A stretch of DNA of 64,000 nucleotides from Rhizobium sp. LC145. GTDB taxonomy: Bacteria; Pseudomonadota; Alphaproteobacteria; Rhizobiales; Rhizobiaceae. This document shows positions 1 to 8,318 of the stretch, in pieces. How positions within the stretch are numbered: the stretch's first letter is position 1; every line of letters begins with the position of its first letter. Location: positions 124,001 through 188,000 of the forward strand of contig NZ_LBHV01000003.1 in NCBI RefSeq assembly GCF_001005825.1. Reading direction: 5' to 3'. The translations under genes and the position numbers were made by a program. Below the pieces are notes generated by a model that was given only the letters and a program-made list of their open reading frames with translations, was not told the DNA's origin and made no database searches.

Positions 1-396
1 GGCATCAAGCAGCTCGGCCGTGACGCGGTCGGTGAAGCTGCCGCTTCCGGCGAACTGCGCAAGAACGCGGTCGTTTCCTGCGAAGTCATCGGCGTCAACG
101 ACGGTGGCGTGGAAGTGAAGCTCGTCAACCACGAAGACATCACCTCCTTCATCCGCCGCAACGACCTGGCACGCGATCGCGACGATCAGCGTCCGGAGCG
201 TTTCTCGGTTGGCCAGGTTTTCGACGCCCGCGTCGTCAACTGGTCCAAGAAGGACCGCAAGGTCATGCTGTCGATCAAGGCTCTCGAGATCGCGGAAGAG
301 AAGGAAGCCGTCGCTCAGTTCGGCTCGTCCGACTCGGGCGCGTCGCTCGGCGACATTCTCGGTGCGGCTCTGAAGAACCGCAACAGCGCCGAGTAA
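1..396 (+). CDS. rpsA: 30S ribosomal protein S1, C-terminal part
   Basis: The frame is open from the first base and ends with TAA, giving the last 131 residues of a protein whose start lies outside the window. S1 is the largest small-subunit protein; it holds mRNA on the 30S subunit during initiation. The visible part contains the last S1 RNA-binding (OB-fold) repeat, around residues 18-95, with the typical stretch ending in KVMLSIKALE, followed by a serine/glycine-rich tail ending in LGDILGAALKNRNSAE, as in alphaproteobacterial S1. A strong terminator follows within 20 bases, so the gene ends its transcript here. The family call is secure. Confidence 0.95.
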   Translation, partial: GIKQLGRDAVGEAAASGELRKNAVVSCEVIGVNDGGVEVKLVNHEDITSFIRRNDLARDRDDQRPERFSVGQVFDARVVNWSKKDRKVMLSIKALEIAEEKEAVAQFGSSDSGASLGDILGAALKNRNSAE

Positions 397-411
397 TCAG
401 CGTTTGAAAAG

Positions 412-447
412 AACAAAAACCGCCGGATGCAAGTCCGGCGGTTTTTT
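412..447 (+). terminator. Rho-independent terminator of rpsA
   Basis: An 8-bp GC stem (CCGCCGGA / TCCGGCGG) with a short loop (TGCAAG) is followed by six T residues and preceded by a run of A residues. It lies about 20 bases past the rpsA stop codon. Confidence 0.9.
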
Positions 448-460
448 ATTGTCTTGGTAT

Positions 461-511
461 CTCGTCCTCGGGTGATCCTCGGGCTAAATCGGAGGATCAC
501 CCGAGGACGAG
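461..511. repeat. Palindromic intergenic repeat (20-bp perfect arms)
   Basis: Bases 461-480 and 492-511 are perfect reverse complements separated by 11 bases. The arm carries the CCTCGGGTGATCCTC type of sequence that recurs in intergenic palindromes of rhizobia. Related elements occur in this window at 34063-34115 and 35513-35611. It sits between two convergent genes, where a hairpin could act in both mRNAs. Confidence 0.8.
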
Positions 512-513
512 GA

Positions 514-2175
514 TCAGGACCAGCCGGCCATCCGCAAGTAGTAATCTTGCGCCTGCACCGCCGCATCCGCTTCCTGGACGGATGGATCACCCTCTCCTTC
601 GCCGGCTTCCTCCTGGCCGGTTTCCTCGTCATGGCGATTGAAGCCGCCCTGTCCCGAAGATTGCTGTTCGCCGTCTTCGTCGGTCCGGTCCACTTGCCGT
701 GCCGTCGGCTCTTCGGCTTCCGGTTCCTCGGCTGCCGGCGGGTAGGCGACATAGGGGAGTGCCAATCCTTCGCGAATGGCTGCGGCCGCGAGTTGCTGCA
801 GCATTGCTCCCTGCTGCGCGATGAGTTCCGCCATGGCCGGTAGTCCGGCCTTGGCGCCCTCGGCAAGTCCGGCCGGCCTTCTCATTGGATCGGATGCGTT
901 TTCACCGGTTGGAGGATTGCGGTTTGCGCGTCCTGCGGGCTCCTCATCGGCAAGGGGCGTGGCATGGGCTTGTGTTTCGGGAGTATCGATCGAGCTGGCC
1001 TGGGGCGGGAATGCACCGGCGCGAAGCGGCCTTGCCTCGCCCTCTCCGGAAAGCGCCTCCGTCAGCCATTCTGTCAGGGCTGTGAGCGCCAGCCGTTCGG
1101 GATCGTAGGGCACCCGTTGCGGATGGCGTGCCTGCTCCGGTTCGGCGGAACGCTGCGACATGCGGATGAGCGCGGGCGCGTCATAGAGCACCGCCGACGA
1201 TGGAGGCGACGGACGAGCGCCTGCAGATGCTTTTCCAGTGATACGCTCTTCGCCTGTGATTCCAACGGCGCCATTGCCGCTTGCCCGGGCGGGGGAATTG
1301 CCCTCGTTCGAATGGGGCGGAGCTTCGACCGTTTCGGGCTTCGCGGCTCCGGTTCTTGCCGGCACAGTCTGGACCGCGCCCGGCACCGGTTTCGTCGGGA
1401 GGGATGTCTCCATCGCCCTTTGCCCTGGAGCTTCAACATCTCCGCCGCCGGAAGCTCCGCCCAGAACCCTCTGGGATTGAAGGAGGAGCTTTTCCCCGCG
1501 GGCGGCCCCAATATCTACAGGAGAGGCCCTATCTACGGAAGAGGCCGCGCCCGCGCCGGGCGGTCGTGCTTCTCCCGCTGCATTCGCCGTAGGGCTGGGT
1601 GTTGTGCTGCCGGTAGCTGCCGAACCGGTCGCTGGAGGCGGGATCGGGGATGGCGGCCGGGCAGAGGAACCGAGCAGAAGCGTGGTTCCCGCATTCTGGC
1701 GATAGGAACTGGCGACAGCTCTTGCGGCGAGGTCACGCCCGAGGAATTGAGCCAATTCCATGCGAAGGCTGAGTTGCGCCGCCTCGGGACCTGCCGGGTT
1801 CTTGAGTATTTCGGCAAGCAGGCGCAGTGGAATACCTTTGACTATCTGGTTGAGGCTGCGCTCCAGCGCCGCCCGATCGGCTGGGCTCAAGGCGCGGATG
1901 GCTTCCGCCAGCCGTTGAGCGTAATCGGCGAGCGGTTCGCCTTCCTGCCGATCGATCTTCAGGAGCTTGCCGATTGTCTCGGCAAGGACGGATAGCCCCC
2001 GCGCCAGCGATAGCTGGCCGGCGAGCGCGAGAATGTCCAGCCGCCCGCCCGCAAGTGTCTCGGCCTCCACGGGAGCGGTATTGGCCGTGTTGGCCGGTGG
2101 CTGGGCAGCGGCCGGCGGCGTGGGGCTCGGGTGCTCGGCGCGCGGCCTGAACGTGGCACTGACCGGAGGCAGCAT
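514..2175 (-). CDS. Hypothetical Ala/Pro/Gly-rich protein
   Basis: This encodes 553 residues of unknown function; I do not recognise the family. Residues about 45-170 look like a folded helical region (leucine-rich, with AQRLAEAIRALSPADRAALE and RLLAEILKNPAG). The middle, about 180-440, is low-complexity Pro/Ala/Gly/Ser/Glu sequence. A final part of about 110 residues contains a helical stretch and an acidic Glu/Gln-rich segment ending in YYLRMAGWS. The start at 2175 is preferred over an ATG four codons upstream because GGAG lies six bases before it. The layout, with a disordered middle and helical ends, loosely resembles hook-length-control (FliK-like) proteins, but no diagnostic motif was seen and no flagellar gene is nearby. 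It is followed upstream by another unrecognised acidic protein, with 204 bases between them. Confidence 0.6.
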   Translation of the reverse strand: MLPPVSATFRPRAEHPSPTPPAAAQPPANTANTAPVEAETLAGGRLDILALAGQLSLARGLSVLAETIGKLLKIDRQEGEPLADYAQRLAEAIRALSPADRAALERSLNQIVKGIPLRLLAEILKNPAGPEAAQLSLRMELAQFLGRDLAARAVASSYRQNAGTTLLLGSSARPPSPIPPPATGSAATGSTTPSPTANAAGEARPPGAGAASSVDRASPVDIGAARGEKLLLQSQRVLGGASGGGDVEAPGQRAMETSLPTKPVPGAVQTVPARTGAAKPETVEAPPHSNEGNSPARASGNGAVGITGEERITGKASAGARPSPPSSAVLYDAPALIRMSQRSAEPEQARHPQRVPYDPERLALTALTEWLTEALSGEGEARPLRAGAFPPQASSIDTPETQAHATPLADEEPAGRANRNPPTGENASDPMRRPAGLAEGAKAGLPAMAELIAQQGAMLQQLAAAAIREGLALPYVAYPPAAEEPEAEEPTARQVDRTDEDGEQQSSGQGGFNRHDEETGQEEAGEGEGDPSVQEADAAVQAQDYYLRMAGWS

Positions 2176-2379
2176 GGCTCGCTCCATGTTGTCGGGGAGA
2201 CAGCTCGGCTAGTGGTGAAGTGTTTTCACAGCGGAGCGGCGCTGCGGCCGGGACGCCTCATGGCATCGCCAATGCCGAATACATCCTTTTAGTGTGCGAA
2301 AATGGTTAACATTCCGCAAACATCGCCTCGAAAATCTTGGGACCGATTATGGAAAGGGTGCCGGCCAGGAGAAATCACC

Positions 2380-3393
2380 TCAGGCTGAGCGTCGTTCTTT
2401 CAGGAGCTCGTAAAGCCCGATATCATCGATCGAGATTGAAAGGACATCCAACGGTTGTTCATGGGACGTCTCGATGATGGCTTCTGCCATCCGCGCGGCA
2501 ATCTCTTTCACCGGCGCTTCAGCGCTCACCGAAGCTGGGTTTGACGTGGCATCGCCATCGATCTGATCCGTGGCCTCATCCTCGGCGTTTTCCGGCAACC
2601 GCTCCGCGGCAGCGGCCAGAATAACGAGTGTCTCTGCACCGCCGGTGGATGGCGCGTCCGGGTCATCGGCATGGGAAGGTGCGGCGTCGTTCCGTTCCTC
2701 GACCGCATCCTGCATTTCCTTGACGTCTTCGAGCTTTTCCGAGGCCTCGGCCGCCTTTATGTCGTCCTGACGCTCGGCCCGTGTCGCCTCGTCCTCGATC
2801 CGGGTAGGATCGTAGCCCTGCGGTCCGAGCTTCAACTCCTCCAGCGTCTTCGGGTCGGCGACGTCTTCGAGCCGCTGGACGACGCGTTCGATCTCTGTGC
2901 CGAGCTTGCCGCCATTCGCCTTCTTCGTGAGGCCTTCCATCAGACGTGCGTTGTCGTCGCCATATGGATTCTTGATGGCTGCCAGCAGCGTGTCGATGGA
3001 GACGCCGATTTCCTTCAGCCCGAGTTCGTCCTCGAGCTTGCTCTTGGCCGCAGGGTCCATCGTCTTGAGCACGTCCTCGAGTGCACGGCCGAGCTTATAA
3101 GAGGAGCGTGCCTCGTCCGTATCGATGCCGAGCTTTGTCGCGAGCCGCTCTATGAGCTGGATCTTGAGCGCATTGGCATCGGTGCCGTTGCTGCCGAAGA
3201 GGGCTTCGGAGATTTTTTCGCGCGCTCGTTGAGCCTCGATGCTGGCGCCGATGCGGGCCTCCGCGAGCGGGTCCCTCTTCTCGCCTGTGCGCTCCTCTTC
3301 CTGGCGCTTGCGGTTTTCCTCCATGCCGTCGAGCATCGACTGCATCAGATTGGTCGCTGCAAGTCCTTGGGTCTGCTGGGTGGGAAGCAACAT
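2380..3393 (-). CDS. Hypothetical acidic helical protein
   Basis: This encodes 337 residues of unknown function. The N-terminal third is strongly charged and probably coiled coil (KRQEEERTGEKRDPLAEARI). A middle region around residues 65-200 is predicted helical (LIERLATKLGIDTDEARSSY, LEDVLKTMDPAAKSKLEDEL). The C-terminal third is acidic and Ala/Glu/Asp-rich. No signal peptide or membrane segment is visible. The ATG at 3393 has AGGAGA 13 bases upstream; a TTG 12 codons earlier has no ribosome-binding site. It is on the same strand as the low-complexity gene at 514-2175 and may be co-transcribed with it. Composition fits the surrounding genome, so this looks like an old lineage-specific gene rather than a recent arrival. 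Confidence 0.6.
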   Translation of the reverse strand: MLLPTQQTQGLAATNLMQSMLDGMEENRKRQEEERTGEKRDPLAEARIGASIEAQRAREKISEALFGSNGTDANALKIQLIERLATKLGIDTDEARSSYKLGRALEDVLKTMDPAAKSKLEDELGLKEIGVSIDTLLAAIKNPYGDDNARLMEGLTKKANGGKLGTEIERVVQRLEDVADPKTLEELKLGPQGYDPTRIEDEATRAERQDDIKAAEASEKLEDVKEMQDAVEERNDAAPSHADDPDAPSTGGAETLVILAAAAERLPENAEDEATDQIDGDATSNPASVSAEAPVKEIAARMAEAIIETSHEQPLDVLSISIDDIGLYELLKERRSA

Positions 3394-3446
3394 GCCCGGG
3401 TCCCGATCTCCTGGAGATGATACGGGCAAAAGGTAGCCGCTTGTGG

Positions 3447-4343
3447 TTAACGAGAAATTTCAACCGGCAGTATTTTCCGGGCGAAATTCGGAGCGCGTGG
3501 CTTGAGGACCAGCGTCACCAGCACGAAGCTCACATAGAGCAGCAGATACCATGATCCGAGCTTGCCGAGCGAGACCGCATGCCAGGTCTTCTGCGTCGGA
3601 TAAAGCCAGGTGCCGGTAAGCGTTCCGATATTTTCGGCAACCCAGAGGAAAACCGAGGACAGAAAGGCCGCGACCACCAGCGGCATATGCAAGGTCGTCC
3701 GGTCGGTGGTGAAATGAATGCTGACATGTCGGAAGACGATCACGGTCGCGGCAAACAGCACATAGCGCGCATCCGGCAGGTAATGGTGGGTGAAGAAATT
3801 CACGTAGATCGCGGCCGCGAGCAGCAGGGTCTGCCACATCGGCGGATAGTGCGTGAACCGCATGTCGAAGATGCGGATCGTACGGGCCATGAAGGAGCCG
3901 ATCGAGGCATACATGAAGCCGGAAAACAGCGGCACGCCCGCGATCTGAAAGATCGCCGGTTCCGGATAGGTCCACGAACCCATGTGAACCTTGAATATCT
4001 CCATGATCGTGCCGGTGACGTGATAGATCAGGATGACCCTGGCCTCCTCCCAGCTTTCCATCTTGAAGCGCAGGAGGAGGGCCTGAAACGCGAATGCGGC
4101 AAGGAATAGCGCATCATAGCGGTAGAGCGGCCAGTCGGGTTGCCAGACGAGCTTGGTGGCGATGATGAGCCCAAGCATGATCGCCGCGAACAGGCAGGCC
4201 CAGGCCTGTTTCAGTCCGAAGAGGATGAATTCGGATAGCCACCAGGGAAGCGGGGCGAGTGCCCGCCGGACGGCAAGGCGCACCGGCTCGAGATAGGGAC
4301 CCGTCTCATGGACGGGCCGGCCTTTCGAACCGCGCTGCTCCAT
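3447..4343 (-). CDS. DUF817 family integral membrane protein
   Basis: This encodes 298 residues with about eight hydrophobic membrane segments. It matches the DUF817 (YoaT-like) family pattern, including the conserved stretches FKVHMGSWTYPEP, PLFSGFMYASIGSFMAR and FVAENIGTLTG-like WVAENIGTLTGTWLYP, and the family's usual length of about 260-300 residues. The function of the family is unknown. Its ATG shares one base with the stop codon of the upstream exonuclease gene (TGATG), so the two are translationally coupled. The N-terminal 40 residues are basic and probably cytoplasmic. The fold assignment comes from remembered family motifs, with no structural evidence. Confidence 0.85.
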   Translation of the reverse strand: MEQRGSKGRPVHETGPYLEPVRLAVRRALAPLPWWLSEFILFGLKQAWACLFAAIMLGLIIATKLVWQPDWPLYRYDALFLAAFAFQALLLRFKMESWEEARVILIYHVTGTIMEIFKVHMGSWTYPEPAIFQIAGVPLFSGFMYASIGSFMARTIRIFDMRFTHYPPMWQTLLLAAAIYVNFFTHHYLPDARYVLFAATVIVFRHVSIHFTTDRTTLHMPLVVAAFLSSVFLWVAENIGTLTGTWLYPTQKTWHAVSLGKLGSWYLLLYVSFVLVTLVLKPRAPNFARKILPVEISR

Positions 4344-4966
4344 CAGCTATGGGCGAATATGTCGGTTTCCTCCCAGCCGAGCAGGTCCAGCTTGGCGCGC
4401 GTGGGCAGGAAGGCGAAGCAGGCCTGCGCAAGCTCGTTCCGGCCGTCGCGGATCAGCCGCTCGGTGAGCTTGTGGGCAAGGGCATGCAGGTGGAGCACGT
4501 CGGAGGCGGCATATTCGAGCTGCGCCGGGGAAAGCATCTCGGCTGCCCAATCCGATTGCTGCTGCGCCTTGGAGACGTCGATGTCCAGCATTTCCTTGAG
4601 GTTATCCTTCAGGCCGTGCCGGTCGGTATAGGTGCGGGTAAGCCTGGAGGCGATCTTGGTGCAGAAGACCGGTGTCGTCGTCACACCGAAGGTATGAAAG
4701 AGCACGGCGATGTCGAAACGCCCGTAGTGGAAGATCTTCTGGCGGGCGGGATCCGCCAGCATTGCAACGAGGTTCGGTGCCTCGCGCTGGCCGGCGGCGA
4801 TGCGGATGATGTCCGCCGAGCCGTCTCCCGGCGAAAGCTGTACCACGCAGAGGCGGTCGCGCCGCGGCACGAGGCCGAGCGTTTCGGTGTCGATGGCGAT
4901 CGCGCCCGTGTAGCGCGCCGCATCCTCTGCCGAAATGTCTCCCTCATGATATCGTATCGCCTGCAT
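4343..4966 (-). CDS. Short RNase D-type 3'-5' exonuclease
   Basis: This encodes 207 residues forming one DEDDy exonuclease domain. Exo I is AIDTETLGL (Asp and Glu metal ligands), Exo II includes HYGRFDIAVL, and Exo III is YAASDVLHL with the Tyr-x3-Asp of the DEDDy type. Full-length RNase D has HRDC domains after this part; they are absent here, as in the short alphaproteobacterial ribonuclease D proteins. The likely role is 3' end trimming of tRNA or other stable RNA in the cytoplasm. The ATG at 4966 follows GGAG at proper spacing; a GTG six codons earlier is less likely. It overlaps the downstream DUF817 gene by one base. Confidence 0.85.
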   Translation of the reverse strand: MQAIRYHEGDISAEDAARYTGAIAIDTETLGLVPRRDRLCVVQLSPGDGSADIIRIAAGQREAPNLVAMLADPARQKIFHYGRFDIAVLFHTFGVTTTPVFCTKIASRLTRTYTDRHGLKDNLKEMLDIDVSKAQQQSDWAAEMLSPAQLEYAASDVLHLHALAHKLTERLIRDGRNELAQACFAFLPTRAKLDLLGWEETDIFAHS

Positions 4967-5141
4967 GCCCGTCTCCGTCCGCACGTGTTCTTGCGTCCGC
5001 TATAAACCACGTTTCCGGGGAAGGATACTGGCTTGTGGCCTGGAGCCCGCTGTGGCGGGTGTGGATCACGAGCAGGTGGTGTGAGCCTGGGCGGATGCTC
5101 AAGCATTGCGTCCAACGCATTGCTGCGTTGCAACAGTAGGG

Positions 5142-5170
5142 CTTGGCGTGCTTAATCGATTAGCCTATAT
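5142..5170 (+). promoter_or_regulatory. Sigma-70 promoter of the first anti-SD small RNA
   Basis: CTTGGC at 5142-5147 and CTATAT at 5165-5170 are separated by exactly 17 bases. This matches the CTTGAC-N17-CTATAT promoter known for rhizobial small RNAs. A start around 5177 follows, just before the first hairpin. Confidence 0.75.
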
Positions 5171-5176
5171 GAAGGT

Positions 5177-5298
5177 CATCCAACGACGCACTCCTCCTCC
5201 CAGCGAAGTTGGATAGAGATCGGCAATATCCTCCTCCTCCCAATTGCCGATCAAGTTTAAAAAGCCTGGCGCCTCCTCCTCCCGCGCCAGGCTTTTTT
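5177..5298 (+). ncRNA. Anti-Shine-Dalgarno small RNA, alpha-r14 type (copy 1)
   Basis: Three consecutive hairpins are visible. Stem 1 is 5178-5184 with 5208-5214, stem 2 is 5218-5227 with 5243-5252 (10 bp), and stem 3 is 5264-5272 with 5284-5292 (9 bp) followed by six T residues, serving as terminator. Each loop exposes CTCCTCCTCCC, complementary to the Shine-Dalgarno core. Rhizobial alpha-r14 RNAs (including NfeR1 of Sinorhizobium) share this architecture of about 120 nt with ultraconserved anti-SD loops and act in trans on ribosome-binding sites, many of them for ABC transporter mRNAs. The 5' end is inferred from the promoter. The family assignment is by architecture and loop motif, from memory. 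A second copy lies at 45000. Confidence 0.85.
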
Positions 5299-5451
5299 GC
5301 TTTTTGGGTACAATTTCCCCGACGTCATATCACGAGCTAACCGCACAGCATCGATCGCGGCCACAGAGTGTTATGCGAACTGCGATCGCCTCAAGCTTGA
5401 CCTCGCTAAACCACAGGAGGCCTTCCTGTGATTGTTCTCACTCGCACGTGG

Positions 5452-6384
5452 CTATGACTGGCAATTGAACGGAATCTGAACGGACCCGCTTTCGCCCGGT
5501 GGCGGAGCCGCAACGGGAGACGCTTTCTGGACTGAGGAAATCATGTGATTATCGATGCGGGAATCTCCGGAGGACCGGGAGACCGAGATCGATCCGATGT
5601 TTCCACCGCCATCGACGCGGATACTAACGGTCACCAAACCATCGCCTGGGCACTTGCGTCGAGTCGCTATGCGCTTGATCTTGGCAAAAACTCTGTCCTT
5701 CCATTTCACTTGCGAAGCGGATGGCGAGGACGAGCCCGCCGAGGTCCTGCTGGCAGCCGTGCGGTTCGATTCACGAGTCTGCAGCTTCGCCTGGCTCGCT
5801 TCCTTCTGAGCTTGCTGCTGCCGCTGTTTCGGTCTCTCTACGACCTTCTTCTCTGGCTCGGGCTTCTCGACCTTCTTGGGTTCGGGCTTCGGCTTTTCCT
5901 GCACCGGCGGCGGGCGCATCACCGGAAGCGGAACCTCGACATTTTCGAGCGCCGCCAGCACCTGCTGCTCGATCGGATCGACTTCCTCGATGGGCTCAGG
6001 CTCCGGAGCAGGTTCCGGCTCTACGGGTTCCGCCACGTCCTGGGGCGGCGGCGGTTCGATTGGTTCGGGCTCCGCTACCGGTTCGGGAATGGGCTCCGGC
6101 AGGGGCTCCGGCTCCGGTTCGTTGGAAGCGCTCTTCACTTCCGGCGAATCCTGCGTCTCCGTGGCGACCTGATCTTCTTCCACGTTTGTCGCCTCGGGCT
6201 CGGGCGCGAGATCGATCATGATCGCCGCCGGCGGCTGGTTGTCGGCAGCCGCTACCGGTTCCTGGCGCATGAGATAGACCGCGCCTGCGACGTGTACCGA
6301 AAGCATCAGCACCGCCGCGCTGCTCCAGAGCGCGAGCTCTCCGACGCGCCCGGTAGGGCTGCTGCGGAAGGCAAGCGTGCTCAT
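5452..6384 (-). CDS. tonB: TonB energy-transducing protein
   Basis: This encodes 310 residues. A short basic N-terminus is followed by one membrane segment (about residues 17-37, LALWSSAAVLMLSVHVAGAV). Next is a long Pro/Glu-rich periplasm-spanning region (about 60-150) and a Lys/Glu-rich stretch (about 160-200). The C-terminal TonB domain (about 225-310) carries the RKCPGDGLVTVSIRVDGGG and SGDSRIDNHMISSVQKASP elements and ends in IPFNCQS. TonB passes the proton motive force, through ExbB-ExbD, to outer-membrane receptors for iron chelates, heme or vitamins. The ATG overlaps the exbD stop by four bases (ATGA), so it is the last gene of exbB-exbD-tonB. No receptor gene is in the window. Confidence 0.92.
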   Translation of the reverse strand: MSTLAFRSSPTGRVGELALWSSAAVLMLSVHVAGAVYLMRQEPVAAADNQPPAAIMIDLAPEPEATNVEEDQVATETQDSPEVKSASNEPEPEPLPEPIPEPVAEPEPIEPPPPQDVAEPVEPEPAPEPEPIEEVDPIEQQVLAALENVEVPLPVMRPPPVQEKPKPEPKKVEKPEPEKKVVERPKQRQQQAQKEASQAKLQTRESNRTAASRTSAGSSSPSASQVKWKDRVFAKIKRIATRRKCPGDGLVTVSIRVDGGGNIGSISVSRSSGDSRIDNHMISSVQKASPVAAPPPGESGSVQIPFNCQS

Positions 6385-6878
6385 GGGGCGCCTCCGCCGG
6401 CGGGGGGTGCTGCTGCGGGCGGCTGTGCGGCGCCGGGAGCCGGTGCGGCCGCCGCGCTGGAAACGCTTTCCAGGCCCACCAGCGCGATCTTCAGATAGCC
6501 GGCGTCGCGCAGCAGGTTCATGACTTCCATGAACTGGCCGTAATCGACCGCCTTGTCGGCGCGCAGGAAGATGCGCGTATCCTTGTTGCCCTGCGTGGCC
6601 TGCTCGAGAGCGGCCGCAAGGGCTTCCCGCGTGACCGCATCATTGCCGAGATTGAGGGTCAGGTCTTCCTTGACCGTCAGGTAGAGCGGCTCGTCAGGCC
6701 GTTCCGCCGGCTTGGCGGAGGAGGCGGGTAGGTCGACATTGACGTCGACGGTGGCAAGCGGAGCCGCCACCATGAAGATGATCAGGAGAACCAGCATGAC
6801 GTCGATGAACGGCGTCACGTTGATTTCATGGTTTTCCGAAAGCTCGTCGCCGTGATTTTCGCGGATGCCGCCGGCCAT
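6381..6878 (-). CDS. exbD: ExbD biopolymer transport protein
   Basis: This encodes 165 residues. The conserved ExbD/TolR N-terminus NHEINVTPFIDVMLVLLIIF includes the membrane segment (about residues 24-43) with the functional Asp of the ExbD channel. The periplasmic domain follows, with LPASSA, ITLTVK-like LYLTVKEDLTLN and FLRADKAVDYGQFMEVMNLLRDAG. An Ala/Pro-rich tail (about 140-165) is longer than in enterobacterial ExbD. It forms the proton-conducting inner-membrane complex with ExbB and TonB. It begins four bases after exbB and overlaps tonB, so the three are one transcript. Confidence 0.93.
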   Translation of the reverse strand: MAGGIRENHGDELSENHEINVTPFIDVMLVLLIIFMVAAPLATVDVNVDLPASSAKPAERPDEPLYLTVKEDLTLNLGNDAVTREALAAALEQATQGNKDTRIFLRADKAVDYGQFMEVMNLLRDAGYLKIALVGLESVSSAAAAPAPGAAQPPAAAPPAGGGAP

Positions 6879-6882
6879 GGCC

Positions 6883-8049
6883 TTACTCCCCTGCTACGAG
6901 CGACACCGATGCTTTCCGGCCGGGCGGGATCTTGCGGAAGTCGAGGTCCCGGCTCACCAGCCGCTCCACGCCGGCTGCGGCATCGGCCAGTAGCTGGCGG
7001 TAGCCAGTGATCGAGCGGGCGAAGACGTTGTAGATGACAACTGCCGGAATGGCGGCGACCAGGCCGATGGCGGTCGCCAGCAGTGCTTCGGCGATGCCGG
7101 GCGCTACCACTGCGAGGTTGGTGGTCTGCGATTCGGAAATGCCGATGAAGGAGTTCATGATACCCCATACGGTGCCGAAGAGACCGACGAAGGGTGCGGT
7201 GGAGCCGATCGTCGCCAGCACGCCCGTGCCGCGCGACATGCGCCGGCCAGCATAGGCCTCGATGCGCGAGAGGGCTGAGCCGACGCGTTCCTTCACGCCC
7301 TCGCCATGCGTGTGGTCGATGGCGGCTTCCGAAAGCTCCACCTCCTCGGCGGCGGCCCGCAGCATCAGGGCGGCAGGCCCGCCGCGGCGCTCGACCGCCT
7401 CCACGGCGTCCGAAAGCGTCCGCGAGGTGCGGATCACCTTGATCGTGCGGTTGGCGCGGGCCTTCGCGCCGGCGATCTCCAGCGACTTGGCCAGCCCGAC
7501 CGTCCAGGTCACGAGCGAAGCGAAGGCAAGCCCGATCATCACGCCCTTCACCACCCAGTCGGCAGCCATGAACATGCCCCAGGGCGAAAGGTTGTGGGGC
7601 AGGTCGGAGCGCTGCTCAGGCTCTAGGAACTGCGTGAACATATCCGCCGGCTCTTCCGCCGGGACAGCGGCATCGGCCGCCGGCGCCTGGGTCGGAGCAA
7701 CACCGGTAGGTTCGGAAGGTGCGGCAGGAACGGGAGCTGAGGGAGTTTGCGCCTGCTGTGCGCCGGCATCCGGCGCGGCCGGCGAGCCCGGCTGAGCAGC
7801 GGGAGCGTCCACCGGGGAGGAGGCGCTAGGTGCAGTTGCCGAAGGCGTTGTAGCGGAGGGGGCGGCTGGGGCCGGGACAGACGCCGGTGCCTGCCCTTGG
7901 CTGGCAGGCGCTTCAGGCGCCGTAACCTGCGGGGGGCTCGTTTCCTGCGTCTGCGCAATCGCCACGGGTGCCGTCAGCATCAAGGCCGCCGCCAGAAGGA
8001 CCAGACGCGGACGATGGGTGGAGAAAACGGGCTTTTTGGCAATGGACAT
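6883..8049 (-). CDS. exbB: ExbB proton channel protein with long N-terminal extension
   Basis: This encodes 388 residues. A signal peptide (about residues 1-33, ending in VAIAQ) leads into about 110 residues of Ala/Pro-rich low-complexity sequence. A membrane segment near [26 protein letters not shown] follows, then the MotA/TolQ/ExbB domain with [30 protein letters not shown] and [27 protein letters not shown]. Cleavable signal and long periplasmic linker are known for some alphaproteobacterial ExbB proteins and absent in E. coli. The start at 8049 has GGAGAG nine bases upstream; the ATG seven codons earlier has none. It is first of the exbB-exbD-tonB operon. Confidence 0.92.
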   Translation of the reverse strand: MSIAKKPVFSTHRPRLVLLAAALMLTAPVAIAQTQETSPPQVTAPEAPASQGQAPASVPAPAAPSATTPSATAPSASSPVDAPAAQPGSPAAPDAGAQQAQTPSAPVPAAPSEPTGVAPTQAPAADAAVPAEEPADMFTQFLEPEQRSDLPHNLSPWGMFMAADWVVKGVMIGLAFASLVTWTVGLAKSLEIAGAKARANRTIKVIRTSRTLSDAVEAVERRGGPAALMLRAAAEEVELSEAAIDHTHGEGVKERVGSALSRIEAYAGRRMSRGTGVLATIGSTAPFVGLFGTVWGIMNSFIGISESQTTNLAVVAPGIAEALLATAIGLVAAIPAVVIYNVFARSITGYRQLLADAAAGVERLVSRDLDFRKIPPGRKASVSLVAGE

Positions 8050-8318
8050 GGCAGGCAACTCTCCGGACATGGAAACAAGCAGGCTGCGCTGCTTTTACGC
8101 GTGCCTGCTCCGGCAAACAAAAACCATCCGGTCATCGCCCGGTTGCTCCGAGCGGCCCGTGAGGTGTTGCTATCCCGATAATAAAGTTGACTTGCTTTGG
8201 CAACTAATAAGTTGATAACGCCGCTCACATTATGGAGCGCGGCAAGCGATCCGATATGGTCGGTGAAACCTCACGGGCGACAGGCGCCGCCCGTGAAAAG
8301 CGCGGGTTCGTGCTCCGG
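8050..8318. other. Intergenic region between kduD and exbB
   Basis: About 270 bases carry no credible gene. It should hold the exbB promoter (minus strand). An AT-rich patch at 8175-8220 contains AGTTG and CAACT half-sites and minus-strand TATTAT/TTTATT sequence that could be a -10 region. I could not make out a convincing RirA-type TGA-N9-TCA box or Fur box. Confidence 0.4.

Noticed and set aside
5721..6498. Several plus-strand frames opposite tonB with Gly/Ser-rich or Arg/Pro-rich sequence
   Set aside because: They mirror the Pro/Glu-rich linker of TonB and have no start signals.
8175..8220. Possible iron-responsive operator before exbB
   Set aside because: Short AGTTG/CAACT half-sites exist, but neither a Fur box nor a TGA-N9-TCA RirA-type site could be made out.
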